From Verrucomicrobiaceae bacterium (GTDB taxonomy: Bacteria; Verrucomicrobiota; Verrucomicrobiia; Verrucomicrobiales; Verrucomicrobiaceae): a DNA stretch of 64,000 nt. The stretch is taken from positions 62,001-126,000 of the forward strand of contig CANGYJ010000001.1 of assembly GCA_947458455.1 (NCBI GenBank), given 5' to 3'. The notes beneath the pieces were generated by a model. The model did no database searches, was not told the origin of the DNA, and saw only the letters and a list, made by a program, of their open reading frames with translations. Made by a program: the position numbers and the translations under genes. Below are positions 1-8,804 of the stretch, piece after piece; the first letter of the stretch is position 1; each line of letters opens with the position of its first letter.

Positions 1-669
1 GGCCCAGACCTGGATTTCGCTGGAGCCATTGCCACCGAGCACGGGCCGGTTCTGGATGAAGGCGACCTTCAGGCCCTGGCGGGCACCGGAAACCGCGGCA
101 CCCATGCCGCTGTAGCCACCACCGACGACGACGAGATCGTATTCGCTGCTCTCAGGAGCCTTCTCCGGAAGTCCGAGCATCTTTTTGCGCATGCTGACGT
201 CCGGCGTGAAGCTGGCGTCATCACTCAAAACGATAGCGTCCACACGACCATCGAAGCCCGTGAGGTCTTTGAGGGTCAACTTGACCATGCCTTGACCAAT
301 CTTGACGGTTCCACCGCTCTCCCATTGCCAATCTTTGCCCGTGGCACCGAACTCATGCTTCAGCGTCTCGCCATTCACGGAGATCTGAAAACGTCCAGGT
401 GCCCCGGGAGCATCCCACGGGCCGACCCAGTTCTTCGTGCGAGCCCAAAGCGTGTATTCACCCGCAGGCAGCTCGATTTCCGTTTCGGCGTCTTTGACCA
501 CCTTGCCCATGCCATGAGCCATGAGGTAGGGCGAGCCCATCACATCAATGAACTGCGTGTCGAGCACCCAACCGCCGGGAGTGGCGAAGGATTCGGCTTC
601 GATCCATTTCGGGGCGGCTTGGAGCGAAGAGCAAAGGGCAAAGAGGGTGGCTAGGCAGGCGATTTTCAT
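1..669 (-). CDS. FAD-dependent oxidoreductase, exported (3' end outside window)
   Basis: Starts at the ATG at 669 and reads without a stop to the left edge, so only 223 codons are visible. A signal peptide (MKIACLATLFALCSSLQA) is followed by a region of about 130 residues resembling a carbohydrate-binding or golvesin-type beta-sandwich (WIEAESF..., then VGPWDAPGAPGRFQISVNG). An FAD-binding Rossmann start follows at about residue 180 (DLVVVGGGYSGMGAAVSGA) and then VLGGNGSSEI. This order matches exported FAD-dependent oxidoreductases of the 'xanthan lyase'-annotated type common in Planctomycetota and Verrucomicrobiota. The substrate is unknown; a carbohydrate is an inference from the N-terminal domain. 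Confidence 0.8.
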   Translation of the reverse strand, partial: MKIACLATLFALCSSLQAAPKWIEAESFATPGGWVLDTQFIDVMGSPYLMAHGMGKVVKDAETEIELPAGEYTLWARTKNWVGPWDAPGAPGRFQISVNGETLKHEFGATGKDWQWESGGTVKIGQGMVKLTLKDLTGFDGRVDAIVLSDDASFTPDVSMRKKMLGLPEKAPESSEYDLVVVGGGYSGMGAAVSGARQGLKVAFIQNRPVLGGNGSSEIQVWA

Positions 670-740
670 GGCGGAGGGCCGTTTTAAACGACAACCCGCC
701 TAGAATGCAATCATTGCTTGGCCGTTACGGTAACTCTTCT

Positions 741-1979
741 TCAGGTCAGCGCCGCTTGGAGAGCCGCCTCGTCGATGCCGCGAAGCTGAAAAACACGCAG
801 AACGGTGTCTTCGATGAGGTTGTTCGGGCAGGAGGCTCCGGCGGTGATGCCCACGGTGACGGGGTCGTTGCCAGCAAGCTTGGTGGAGTAGCTTTCCTTC
901 TCGGCTTTGAGGTGGAGATCGAAATGCACGATCTGCTCCAGCGACTTGAGGCAATCCGCCGTGCGGATGAAGAAGGTGGGGAGTTGCTGCTCGCCGATTT
1001 CGACGAGGTGGGTGGTATTGGAGCTGTTGTAGCCGCCGACGACGAGCAGCACATCGAGCGGGTGCTTGAGCAGGCCGAAGAGCGAGTCCTGACGCTCCTG
1101 TGTGGCGCCGCAGATGGTGTCGAAGACCTGGAAGTTCTGTTTTTCGGCGTCGGGGCCGTCGCGATCCAGGATCGCCTGCTTCAGGCGGCGCTGAATCTCC
1201 TCCGTTTCCGATTTGAGCATGGTGGTCTGATTGGCCACGCCCACGCGGATGAGGTGAAGATCCGGATCAAAGCCGACGGAGTGTGATTCGGCAGGGAAGC
1301 GCTTCAGGAAGGCGTCTTTATCACCGCCCTGGCGGATGTAATCGCAGACGTAATCGACATCCGCGAGAGTGAGGATGACGAGGAAATGACCGCTGCCATC
1401 ATCGCCGACGGCGCGGGAGGAGGTGGCGCGAGTCTCCTCATGCTCGGCCTTGCCATGGATGATGGAGGTGAAGCTCGTCTTGGCATACTGGCGCACGCGT
1501 TTCCACACGCTCATCACATCGCCGCAGGTCGTATCGACGATGATGCAGCCTCGGCTGGAGATGAGCTTCATGAGATTTGTCTCCGCGCCAAAGGCGGGCA
1601 CGATGACGACGTCCTCAGCGGTGAGCTTCGAGACTTCTTCTTCGTGGTGACCGACGGGGATGCTCACGATGCCCATTTCCGTGAGCTGGCGGTTCACCTC
1701 CTGGTTGTGAATGATTTCACCGAGGAGGAAGACACGCTTGTCCGCAAAGACCTTTCGCGCCGCGTAAGCGAGGTCGATAGCCCGCTCGACGCCGTAGCAG
1801 AAGCCAAAATCACGGGCGAGGCGGATGGTGGTGTTTCCCACCGTGACCTCGGAGCCACGGGCACGGATGCGCTCGACAATCTGGCTGCGGTAGTGCGTTT
1901 CCACCTGGGCCTGCACACGCTCCATGACCTCCGGGGTGCGGACGTTGACACGGCGGGTGGGGGCAGCAGGAGCGGACAT
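741..1979 (-). CDS. ispH: 4-hydroxy-3-methylbut-2-enyl diphosphate reductase
   Basis: Last enzyme of the MEP isoprenoid pathway; reduces HMBPP to IPP and DMAPP with a 4Fe-4S cluster in the cytoplasm. The three expected cluster cysteines are visible in GFCYGVERA (C61), DTTCGDV and FDTICGATQERQ. LGEIIHNQEVN and the histidine motif SIIHGKAEHEE are also present. At about 412 residues it is the long form with an N-terminal extension, as in cyanobacteria and chloroplasts, rather than the ~315-residue E. coli form. The ATG at 1979 was chosen because the open frame upstream of it runs through a terminator and into the next gene. It is separated from the upstream L,D-transpeptidase by that terminator, so it should have its own promoter. 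Confidence 0.95.
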   Translation of the reverse strand: MSAPAAPTRRVNVRTPEVMERVQAQVETHYRSQIVERIRARGSEVTVGNTTIRLARDFGFCYGVERAIDLAYAARKVFADKRVFLLGEIIHNQEVNRQLTEMGIVSIPVGHHEEEVSKLTAEDVVIVPAFGAETNLMKLISSRGCIIVDTTCGDVMSVWKRVRQYAKTSFTSIIHGKAEHEETRATSSRAVGDDGSGHFLVILTLADVDYVCDYIRQGGDKDAFLKRFPAESHSVGFDPDLHLIRVGVANQTTMLKSETEEIQRRLKQAILDRDGPDAEKQNFQVFDTICGATQERQDSLFGLLKHPLDVLLVVGGYNSSNTTHLVEIGEQQLPTFFIRTADCLKSLEQIVHFDLHLKAEKESYSTKLAGNDPVTVGITAGASCPNNLIEDTVLRVFQLRGIDEAALQAALT

Positions 1980-1993
1980 ACGAGGGAAGGGGC

Positions 1994-2030
1994 TAAAAAA
2001 AGACAGGGCGGCCATGTGATGGCCGCCCTG
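1994..2030 (-). terminator. Intrinsic terminator after the L,D-transpeptidase gene
   Basis: Perfect 11-bp inverted repeat (2004-2014 CAGGGCGGCCA with 2020-2030 TGGCCGCCCTG, 5-base loop). On the minus strand it is followed by a T-rich run at about 2001-1994. It begins 17 bases past the transpeptidase stop and lies just upstream of ispH. Confidence 0.85.
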
Positions 2031-2046
2031 GGAGGTAAGTTGGCGA

Positions 2047-2652
2047 TTAGTAGTTGTAAAGCTTGCCGCGGGCCGCGTCTTCAAAGACCTTCGGGCTCAG
2101 CATGTAGCTATTAGGTGGGTCAGGCAAGGTGCTGTCGTCGAGGACGGGCAGCGATTTGCCGATGGTGGCGTCCTCAGGATGGGAGTTGGCGATGATGAGG
2201 GGCGTGCCGGTGCGGACCATGCCGAAGATTTTCTTCGCGGCGGCGATGGGCAGGCGGACGCAGCCGTGGGTGCAGGGATAAGGTTTCACAAAGCCCCAGT
2301 GCATGCCGTAGGCGCTCTTGAATTCCATCCAGAAGGTCATCGGGTAACCAGCACCGGGGCTGCTCACGCGGCGGCGGTTGGCGGTCTTGCTGTAGATGGT
2401 GAAGGTGCCGAGCGGCGTGGGGCTGCTCGCGGTGCCCACGGAGCAAGGCGTGGCGAGGAGGACTTCATTGCCCTCCATCACATACACGCGCTGGGCGCTG
2501 GTGCTGAGCTTTACCTTCACGGCGGCGGGGTTTTTGACGGCCTTGGCAGGCGGGTCAAAGGAGGTGGAGTAGTTGCCTTTTTTGACGGCGGCGCAGCTCG
2601 AAAGAGCGGCCGCAGCGGCGATGAGGAGGAAGGAGCGGAAGGTATGCTTCAT
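2047..2652 (-). CDS. L,D-transpeptidase (YkuD) lipoprotein
   Basis: Predicted periplasmic lipoprotein: the signal sequence MKHTFRSFLLIAAAAALSSC ends in a lipobox with C20. The YkuD fold carries the catalytic signature H118-W-G...T-H129-G-C131-V-R133. The usual serine before HGCVR is threonine here. Enzymes of this family form 3-3 crosslinks or attach proteins to peptidoglycan with C131 as nucleophile. The 201-residue length is normal for small bacterial YkuD lipoproteins. The gene has its own intrinsic terminator and is not obviously in an operon. Which cell-wall bond it makes cannot be read from sequence. Confidence 0.92.
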   Translation of the reverse strand: MKHTFRSFLLIAAAAALSSCAAVKKGNYSTSFDPPAKAVKNPAAVKVKLSTSAQRVYVMEGNEVLLATPCSVGTASSPTPLGTFTIYSKTANRRRVSSPGAGYPMTFWMEFKSAYGMHWGFVKPYPCTHGCVRLPIAAAKKIFGMVRTGTPLIIANSHPEDATIGKSLPVLDDSTLPDPPNSYMLSPKVFEDAARGKLYNY

Positions 2653-2709
2653 AGTGGCGTGGAGATACCGGCTCGATGGGAAAGTTCAAGGCGCAAAAAC
2701 CACCGCTGC

Positions 2710-4185
2710 TCACGCGATCCACGGCTTGATGACCTTGCCCGCCACATCCGTGAGCCGGAAATCGCGGCCCTGGAAGCGGTGGGTGAGGCGGAGGTGGTCA
2801 AAGCCGAACTGGTGGAGCATCGTGGCGTGGAAGTCGTGCAGATCGACGGCATCACGCGTGATGCTCCAGCCGATTTCGTCGGTCTCGCCGTAGATTTGAC
2901 CGCCTTTGAGGCCGCCACCTGCGGCGAGCATGGTGAAGGCAAAAGGATGGTGATCGCGGCCAGTGGCGTTCGGGTTGCTGCCGCGATTTTCACCCAGCGG
3001 GGTGCGGCCGAATTCGCTGCCCCAGACGATCATCGTGTCGTCGAGCATGCCGCGTTGTTTGAGGTCTTTGATGAGCGCAGCGATGGGCTGATCGGCCATG
3101 CCGGCATTGTAACTGAGCTCGTCGTTGAGATTGCTGTGATGGTCCCAGCTCGCGTGCATGATGCTTACAAAGCGCACGCCACGCTCGACGAGGCGGCGGG
3201 CGAGCAGGCAGTTCGTGGCGAAGGATTTATATTGGCCGGGACCGCCGCCGCGTGTGGCTTTGATGTTCGGATCAGGCCGGTCCACGCCATACATTTTGAG
3301 CGTTTTGGCGTCCTCGCCTTTGAGGTCGATCAATTCAGGCGCGGAGGACTGCATGCGAAAGGCTAGTTCGTAGGCAGCGATGCGGCTGGCGATCTCGGGA
3401 TCGCGAATTTGATCGTAGCGGCTCTGATTGAGCTCCATCAGGGTGTCGAGCCCCTTGCGCTGGAGGTTCATCGGGATGCCCGGCGGGTTCTTGAGGTTCA
3501 AAACCGGCTCGCCCTGATTGCGAAAAAGCACACCCGCATAGGTGCTGGGCAGGAAACCGCTTTGCCAGAGCGAGGCACCGCCGCTGGTGCCGCGTCCGCT
3601 GTTCAGCACGACGTAGCCTGGTAGATTTCGCGACATGCTGCCGAGGCCGTAATTCAGCCACGAACCGATCGTGGGCAGGCCAAACTGCGCCCGACCGCAA
3701 TGCAGTACGAGCTGGCCGGGGTGGTGATTGAACTGGTCCGTGTGCAAACTGCGCACCATGAGCCAGTCATCGGCCTGCTTGGCCATGTGCGGCAGCAGAT
3801 CACTGAAATCCATGCCGCACTGACCGTGCTTGGTGAACTTCCGCGGGCTGCCCATGAGCTTCGCGGTTTCTTTGCGGATGAAGGCAAAGCGCACGTTCTT
3901 CGTCATGCTGTCCGGCAGCGGCTGGCCGTTCAATTCATTGAGCTTCGGCTTCGGATCAAAGAGATCCATCTGGCTCGGCCCGCCTTCAAAAAAGATGAAG
4001 ATGCAGTTCTTCGCCTTCGCCGGGAAGTGCGCTGGCTTGGGCAGCAGCGGATCAGCCACGGTGTCGGCACTGAGAATACCTTCCTGCGTGAGCAACGAGC
4101 CGAGAGCCAAGGCCCCCAGCCCGCTGGCGCTCGTGTTGAAGAACTCGCGGCGTGTTTGCTGAATCTGGTGCTCGACGGGATGCAT
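2710..4185 (-). CDS. DUF1501 domain protein, Tat-type export signal
   Basis: A 491-residue member of the DUF1501 family (alkaline-phosphatase-like fold) that is expanded in Planctomycetota and Verrucomicrobiota. The start at 4185 (MHPVEHQIQQTRREFF) was preferred over an in-frame start at 4230 because the later one gives the family's usual N-terminus and avoids overlap with the peptidase gene. The twin-arginine-like TRREFFNTSASGLGALALGSLL suggests export of a folded protein. FFEGGPSQMDLFDPKP, VWGSEFGRTP and GRDHHPFAF are family signatures. These genes are usually paired with a DUF1549/DUF1553 cytochrome gene; no such partner adjoins here. It follows the M3 peptidase gene by 16 bases on the same strand. 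Function is unknown for the family. Confidence 0.9.
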   Translation of the reverse strand: MHPVEHQIQQTRREFFNTSASGLGALALGSLLTQEGILSADTVADPLLPKPAHFPAKAKNCIFIFFEGGPSQMDLFDPKPKLNELNGQPLPDSMTKNVRFAFIRKETAKLMGSPRKFTKHGQCGMDFSDLLPHMAKQADDWLMVRSLHTDQFNHHPGQLVLHCGRAQFGLPTIGSWLNYGLGSMSRNLPGYVVLNSGRGTSGGASLWQSGFLPSTYAGVLFRNQGEPVLNLKNPPGIPMNLQRKGLDTLMELNQSRYDQIRDPEIASRIAAYELAFRMQSSAPELIDLKGEDAKTLKMYGVDRPDPNIKATRGGGPGQYKSFATNCLLARRLVERGVRFVSIMHASWDHHSNLNDELSYNAGMADQPIAALIKDLKQRGMLDDTMIVWGSEFGRTPLGENRGSNPNATGRDHHPFAFTMLAAGGGLKGGQIYGETDEIGWSITRDAVDLHDFHATMLHQFGFDHLRLTHRFQGRDFRLTDVAGKVIKPWIA

Positions 4186-4201
4186 GCCCTTCAAACGCTG
4201 A

Positions 4202-6010
4202 TCAAGCCTGGGGACTTGCGATGCCCTCATAAGCCACGAGCGATGGCTCCATGGCTTTGAGGGCGGTGGCCCAGAAGTCGGGATGGGTCAGGTCTTCGCC
4301 GAGGGTTTGCTTCACGACCTCTTCGCAGGTGGCGCTGCCGGTCATGGAAAGGAAGGCCTCGTAGCGGGGGAGGAAGGAAGGACCTTCGGCTTTGAAGCGG
4401 GCGAAAAGGGCCTGACTGAGCAGGTAACCGAAGACGTAGGGGAAGTTGTAGAAGCTGATGCCGCTGATGAAGAAGTGCATCTTGTAGGCCCAGAACATCG
4501 GATCGGTGCCGTCGGGCAGCAGCGTGTCGCCATACATTTGGCGCTGCACCTGGCTCATGAGCTCGCTGAGGCGGCTCACGCTGACCTCACCAGCGGCACG
4601 CTCGGTGTAGAAGGCCTTCTCGAACTCGTAGCGCATCGGGATGTTGATCAGATACGCATGCGCTCGCAGCATCTCCTGATCGAGCAGGTAGGCTTTGCTG
4701 GCCTCGGTGAGGCCAGGATCATTCATGAGGCCGTTGAGCAGGATCATCTCGCCGAAATTGGAAGCCGTCTCCGCCAGCGTCATCGGGTAGCTGGACGCAA
4801 AGGACCTCGCGGGCCGCAGCACGCAGGAATGCCACGCATGACCCACCTCATGGGCGAGCGTGACCATGTCATGCACGGTGCTGTGGAAGGTCATATAGAC
4901 GCGTTCCTCGTGCTTGAACTGCGAGCCGGTGCAGAACGCGCCGGGTCGCTTGCCGGCACGCGGTTGGGATTCGATCCAGCGGTTCGCCAGCATCTCGCGG
5001 AAGTAAGCGCCGAGTCGCGGATAAGCGGCGCTGAAGGCCTGATCGACGGTTTTGCAGGCCTCGTCCCAATCGAGCGGCTTTTCCTCCGGCGCGGCGATTT
5101 GAGGTGCTTCGAGGTCAAAGTAGTGCAAAGCGGACGTGCCTTGCAGTTTCGCCGCTTTGCGCAGGGCACGACGCGGCAGCTCGATGTGCGTGTGAATGGC
5201 CTCCAGCATGGCATCGAGCGATTTCCGACTCATCGCCCCATCGAACAGCGGCGTGTCGATGAAGTGCGGGATGCTCCGGCGACCGTAAAGACTGTGCCGC
5301 GTGCCTGCGATGCCGTTCAGCGCCGCCGCGAGCGTCACCGAGTGATCGTTCCAAGGCTGCTGCCCATCGTGAAAGGCCGCCTCGCGTAGCTTGCGGTCCG
5401 GCTCGGACATCAAAGCTCGGCGACGCGACATCGGCACGGTCTCCTTGTGCCCATCCGGGAAGGTCATCTGGAATTCCATCTTGCCCGTGAGCGTGTCGTA
5501 AAGCCGTCCCCAGGCATGCAGTCCGTTCACATTCAGATCCGCGGCCAGCGATTCCATCTCCGCGCTCATCTGATGCTGGCCCTCATAGCGCAGACGTTTC
5601 ACCGCATGCTCCGCATTCTTCAAAGACGCATCCGATAGCATCGCCGCAAACGCTTCCTCGCTCAGCGCCGCCAGCGTGGACCGCAGCGAGGCCATCAGCT
5701 TCGTGCTCTCCGCCTCCAGCGTGGAAATCCACGCCTCGTCCGCCTTCACCGTCTCGTCATTCGCGTCATCCGCCGAAAGGCATCCCAGGTAGGCCGCCAG
5801 ATGCCCGAGACGGTCACTGAGGGATTCGATGTCGTTGATGGTGTGGGCGAGTTCCTTCGTGTCGGAGGTCAGCGCCGCCGTGCGGGCCTTCATCGCCTCG
5901 ATGTCGCGGACGAGCGCGGCTTTGAAGTCAGTGTAGTCAGGCTTTCCAAAGCCGGAAAACCAGGATTCGAGCGACCAGCGGTCAGGAGTGGTGGGGGCGG
6001 GATGGGACAT
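4202..6010 (-). CDS. M3 family oligoendopeptidase (PepF-like)
   Basis: A 602-residue zinc metallopeptidase of the thimet/oligoendopeptidase F family, expected to cut short peptides in the cytoplasm. The zinc motif HEVGH is at about residues 386-390 (LAHEVGHAWHS). The downstream glutamate region LAETASNFGEMIL carries the third ligand. No signal peptide is visible. The length fits PepF (about 600 residues). The DUF1501 gene follows 16 bases downstream, so the two may be co-transcribed. A Fic gene lies divergently upstream. Confidence 0.93.
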   Translation of the reverse strand: MSHPAPTTPDRWSLESWFSGFGKPDYTDFKAALVRDIEAMKARTAALTSDTKELAHTINDIESLSDRLGHLAAYLGCLSADDANDETVKADEAWISTLEAESTKLMASLRSTLAALSEEAFAAMLSDASLKNAEHAVKRLRYEGQHQMSAEMESLAADLNVNGLHAWGRLYDTLTGKMEFQMTFPDGHKETVPMSRRRALMSEPDRKLREAAFHDGQQPWNDHSVTLAAALNGIAGTRHSLYGRRSIPHFIDTPLFDGAMSRKSLDAMLEAIHTHIELPRRALRKAAKLQGTSALHYFDLEAPQIAAPEEKPLDWDEACKTVDQAFSAAYPRLGAYFREMLANRWIESQPRAGKRPGAFCTGSQFKHEERVYMTFHSTVHDMVTLAHEVGHAWHSCVLRPARSFASSYPMTLAETASNFGEMILLNGLMNDPGLTEASKAYLLDQEMLRAHAYLINIPMRYEFEKAFYTERAAGEVSVSRLSELMSQVQRQMYGDTLLPDGTDPMFWAYKMHFFISGISFYNFPYVFGYLLSQALFARFKAEGPSFLPRYEAFLSMTGSATCEEVVKQTLGEDLTHPDFWATALKAMEPSLVAYEGIASPQA

Positions 6011-6096
6011 TCGCTTCCCGTTACGGCGGAACGTTCGTGGATCAACTCCGAGGAAGGAGCTTGGCGTGCTCTCGCGGCTGGGCTAGTCTCGCCGCT

Positions 6097-6957
6097 ATGC
6101 TGGAGCGCTTCCTTCCCATGCTGAACGACCTCGACCCCGACCTGCGGGAGGTCTTTCTGCAAAAACTCCGCGTGCGCTGGACGCACACCTCCACCGCGCT
6201 GGAAGGAAACACGCTCAACGAAGGCGAGACACTCGGCGTGCTTCAGTATGGCCTCACCATCGCCGGAAAACCTCTCGCCCATCACAACGAGGTGCTTGGA
6301 CACAGCCGGGCCATTGAGCTGGTTTATCGCCTCATCAGCGAATCGCGCTCTTTGAGCGAAACGGATCTTCATGCGCTGCACTCGGCGGTGCAGACGAGTG
6401 TCGAGGTGGATTACCTGAAACCCGTCGGGGCCTGGAAATGCGAGCCAAACTCCACCCTGGCCAAACAGGGCGGAAAAACGGTGGTCAACGACACCTACGC
6501 CGTGCCCGAGCAAGTGCCCGCGCTCATGAAGGACTGGCTGGCAGCCTTTGAAAGCCGTCGCCGCGATACGAGCGTAAGGGCTCTCGTCGCCTATGCCTGG
6601 AGCCACGCCACCTTTGTCCGCATTCATCCCTATGCCGATGGCAATGGACGCCTCGCCCGCCTCATTGCGAATATCCCGGTCATTGAAAAAGGCTGCCTGC
6701 CCGTCCTCGTGCCAGCGGAAGATCGCCTCGCCTATATCGAGTCCCTCGCGGTCTGGCAGCTCGCGAGCGGTGCGATGCGTGCTGGAAGTGATCTGGCAGG
6801 TGATGGGACTTCCTTCCAAGCGTTTCAAGCACTCTGCGTCCGGTGGGCTACCGACGCATCAGTGATGCTCGATGAGGTCATGGAACTCCAGGGCAAAAGA
6901 ATCCCTGGGCCCGGGATGTGGAGCAGGGAGGAATTGATGGTTCCCCAAGCCGGATAG
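6097..6957 (+). CDS. Fic family protein with N-terminal inhibitory helix
   Basis: The Fic active-site loop IHPYADGNGRLARL (H177) matches HxFx(D/E)GNGRxxR except for Tyr in place of Phe. Fic proteins transfer AMP or another nucleotide phosphate onto target hydroxyl groups. The autoinhibition motif (S/T)xxxE(G/N) is present near the N-terminus as S32-TAL-E36-G37, marking a class II enzyme in which the inhibitory helix is in the same chain. The ATG at 6097 gives 286 residues and places the domain normally; an upstream in-frame start at 6037 adds 20 residues without family similarity. It stands alone, so a toxin-antitoxin pair is not indicated. Confidence 0.9.
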   Translation: MLERFLPMLNDLDPDLREVFLQKLRVRWTHTSTALEGNTLNEGETLGVLQYGLTIAGKPLAHHNEVLGHSRAIELVYRLISESRSLSETDLHALHSAVQTSVEVDYLKPVGAWKCEPNSTLAKQGGKTVVNDTYAVPEQVPALMKDWLAAFESRRRDTSVRALVAYAWSHATFVRIHPYADGNGRLARLIANIPVIEKGCLPVLVPAEDRLAYIESLAVWQLASGAMRAGSDLAGDGTSFQAFQALCVRWATDASVMLDEVMELQGKRIPGPGMWSREELMVPQAG

Positions 6958-7016
6958 ACAGGGGAATGGGGACAAAGGAATGATGCATTGGATTCACCTG
7001 TCCACATTCCTCTGTC
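6957..7016. repeat. REP-like palindrome (AATGGGGACA type), possible bidirectional terminator
   Basis: Imperfect inverted repeat: 6957-6973 (GACAGGGGAATGGGGAC) pairs with 7000-7016 (GTCCACATTCCTCTGTC), two mismatches, 26-base loop. It sits exactly between the convergent Fic and kdgK genes. It shares the core AATGGGGACAAA with the longer palindrome at 49450-49504. Confidence 0.6.
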
Positions 7017-7025
7017 TTCTTCAGA

Positions 7026-8057
7026 TTACCGGCTCACGCGACCGCCGCCATCGCCGAGCATGAGGGCTTCGATCTCGGCGCGGGTGCTGTAGTTGTAGTC
7101 ACCCTCGATGGAGTGAGCGAGGCAGCCGGCGGCGGTGGCGAAGGAGATCGCCGTTGGAGGATTGGAGTGCTGGAGAAATGAAAAGACGAGACCCGCGGTG
7201 AAGGCATCGCCTGCGCCGAGGCGGTCGATGACTTGGGTGATGGTGTAAACCGGTGCGGTGTGCAGCGTGTCGGTGGCGGCCTCGTAAAGAGCGCCGCTGA
7301 AACATTGCGCGGTGGAGGTGCTGCCATCGCGCAGGGTGAAGGCGGCATGAGTCAGATTGGGGAACTCGGCGACGATCTGCTTCGCGAGGGCTTTGAAATC
7401 GCTGGTGAACTCGATGCCGAGCATGGCGGTGGCATCGCTGATGCCGCCGACGAAGACGGTCACATGCCGCAGCAGCTTGCGCATCGTGCGGGTGGCCAGC
7501 TCGCGAGCGCTGAGCGGTGGCTCCCAGCGCCAGAGCTTGGTGCGGTAGTTCATGTCGCACACGACCTTGATGCCGCGCTTTTGAGCCTCCTGCACGGCGA
7601 ACAAGGCGACCTCGCTGGCATTTCGCGAGATCGCCGGTGTGATGCCGGAGATGACGAACCATTCGCAGCCATCGAAAAGGGCCTGCCAATCATAGGCCGA
7701 GGCCGGTGTGAGAGCCACGGAGGAGGCTTCGCGGTCGTAAATGACATGGCCGCCGCGTTGATTCGCGCCGTGTTCGAGGAAGTAGATGCCGAGACGGCCT
7801 TCCGGCCTGCGCAGGAGGTGTTTCGTCTCCACGCCGAGGCTGCGCAGATCGGCCACGCAGGCATCGGCGAGGGCGTTTTCCGGCAAAGCGGTCACGAAGG
7901 CCGCATCGATGCCGAGGTAGGCGAGTGAAGCCGCGATGGAGGCCTCCGCGCCGGCAAAGGTAGCCTGCATGCGACCGGGCATCGCCTGCTGAAAACGGGC
8001 AAAACCCGGCGTGGCGAGACGCAGCATGATTTCGCCCAAAGTTACAACGCGGCTCAT
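7026..8057 (-). CDS. kdgK: 2-dehydro-3-deoxygluconokinase (PfkB family)
   Basis: PfkB-type sugar kinase of 343 residues, predicted to phosphorylate 2-keto-3-deoxygluconate at C6. The N-terminus MSRVVTLGEIMLRL with AGAEASIAASLAYLG is typical of KDG kinases. The C-terminal PfkB signature DRLGAGDAFTAGLV contains the catalytic aspartate. The ATG at 8057 overlaps the stop of the upstream aldolase gene (ATGA at 8054-8057), indicating translational coupling. With the next enzyme it converts KDG to pyruvate and glyceraldehyde 3-phosphate, the common end of uronate, pectin and alginate breakdown. Confidence 0.9.
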   Translation of the reverse strand: MSRVVTLGEIMLRLATPGFARFQQAMPGRMQATFAGAEASIAASLAYLGIDAAFVTALPENALADACVADLRSLGVETKHLLRRPEGRLGIYFLEHGANQRGGHVIYDREASSVALTPASAYDWQALFDGCEWFVISGITPAISRNASEVALFAVQEAQKRGIKVVCDMNYRTKLWRWEPPLSARELATRTMRKLLRHVTVFVGGISDATAMLGIEFTSDFKALAKQIVAEFPNLTHAAFTLRDGSTSTAQCFSGALYEAATDTLHTAPVYTITQVIDRLGAGDAFTAGLVFSFLQHSNPPTAISFATAAGCLAHSIEGDYNYSTRAEIEALMLGDGGGRVSR

Positions 8058-8713
8058 GGGCGGACGGTTTGGATGATGCCGGTGATTTCCGAGGCCAGCG
8101 CCGTGATGGCCTGCCAGTTGCCTTGCGCGATGAGATCCTTCGGTGCGAGCCAGGAACCTCCTAGAGCGAGCACGGAGGGCTCCTTCAAATAGGTCGCGGC
8201 ATTCGCGGCATTCACCCCGCCGAGCGGGATGAACTGCACGCCGAGGTGCATGAAGGGCGCGGCAATCGTCCGCAGATACGGCAGGCCGCCGCAGGGCTCG
8301 CAGGGAAAGAACTTCAGTACTCGGCAATCGGCTTCGAGCGCCATCTCGATGTCCGTCGGCGTGCAAACGCCCGGTGCGAAGGGCAGGCCGATGTTCCGCG
8401 CCTCGGCCACGACTCGCGGATTCATGCCTGGAGCTACCCCAAAGCTCGCTCCGGCCTCCTTGGCCTCATTGGCCTGGCCCGGCGTGAGGATGGTGCCCAC
8501 GCCCACCGTCATCTCCGGCTCCTCGGCACGGATAAGGCGCACGCAATCGAGCGCCGCCGCCGTGCGCAGCGTGAGCTCGATGCCATTCACGCCTCCGGCG
8601 AGCAAGGCCCGCGCCAGCGGCACGGCATCCTCGACACGATCAATCATGAGCACGGCGATGACGCCGGTGCGGTGGAGTTTGTCACGGAGCGGAACAGGGA
8701 AAGCGCTGGTCAT
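8054..8713 (-). CDS. eda: KDPG/KHG aldolase
   Basis: Class I aldolase of the Eda family, 219 residues, splitting 2-keto-3-deoxy-6-phosphogluconate into pyruvate and glyceraldehyde 3-phosphate. Visible landmarks are NGIELTLRT (glutamate near the active site), VGVGTILTPGQA, LPFAPGVCTPTDIEMA and the Schiff-base lysine in CRVLKFFPCEP. It precedes kdgK with a 4-base ATGA overlap. The start at 8713 was chosen because the frame upstream encodes a low-complexity stretch unlike the family and overlaps the divergent cytochrome gene start. Confidence 0.93.
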   Translation of the reverse strand: MTSAFPVPLRDKLHRTGVIAVLMIDRVEDAVPLARALLAGGVNGIELTLRTAAALDCVRLIRAEEPEMTVGVGTILTPGQANEAKEAGASFGVAPGMNPRVVAEARNIGLPFAPGVCTPTDIEMALEADCRVLKFFPCEPCGGLPYLRTIAAPFMHLGVQFIPLGGVNAANAATYLKEPSVLALGGSWLAPKDLIAQGNWQAITALASEITGIIQTVRP

Positions 8714-8804
8714 GGCGGCGAAGCAGGACGGGAGGAAGGCGATTGCAACCTTCAAAACAGCGGTCGCTGAAACCTTCTCGTTCCTGCAGCAGTATCTTCG
8801 GATC

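Noticed and set aside
6097..6957. Fic gene as the toxin of a Fic/Phd-type pair
   Set aside because: The inhibitory motif is in its own N-terminus, and there is no small partner gene.
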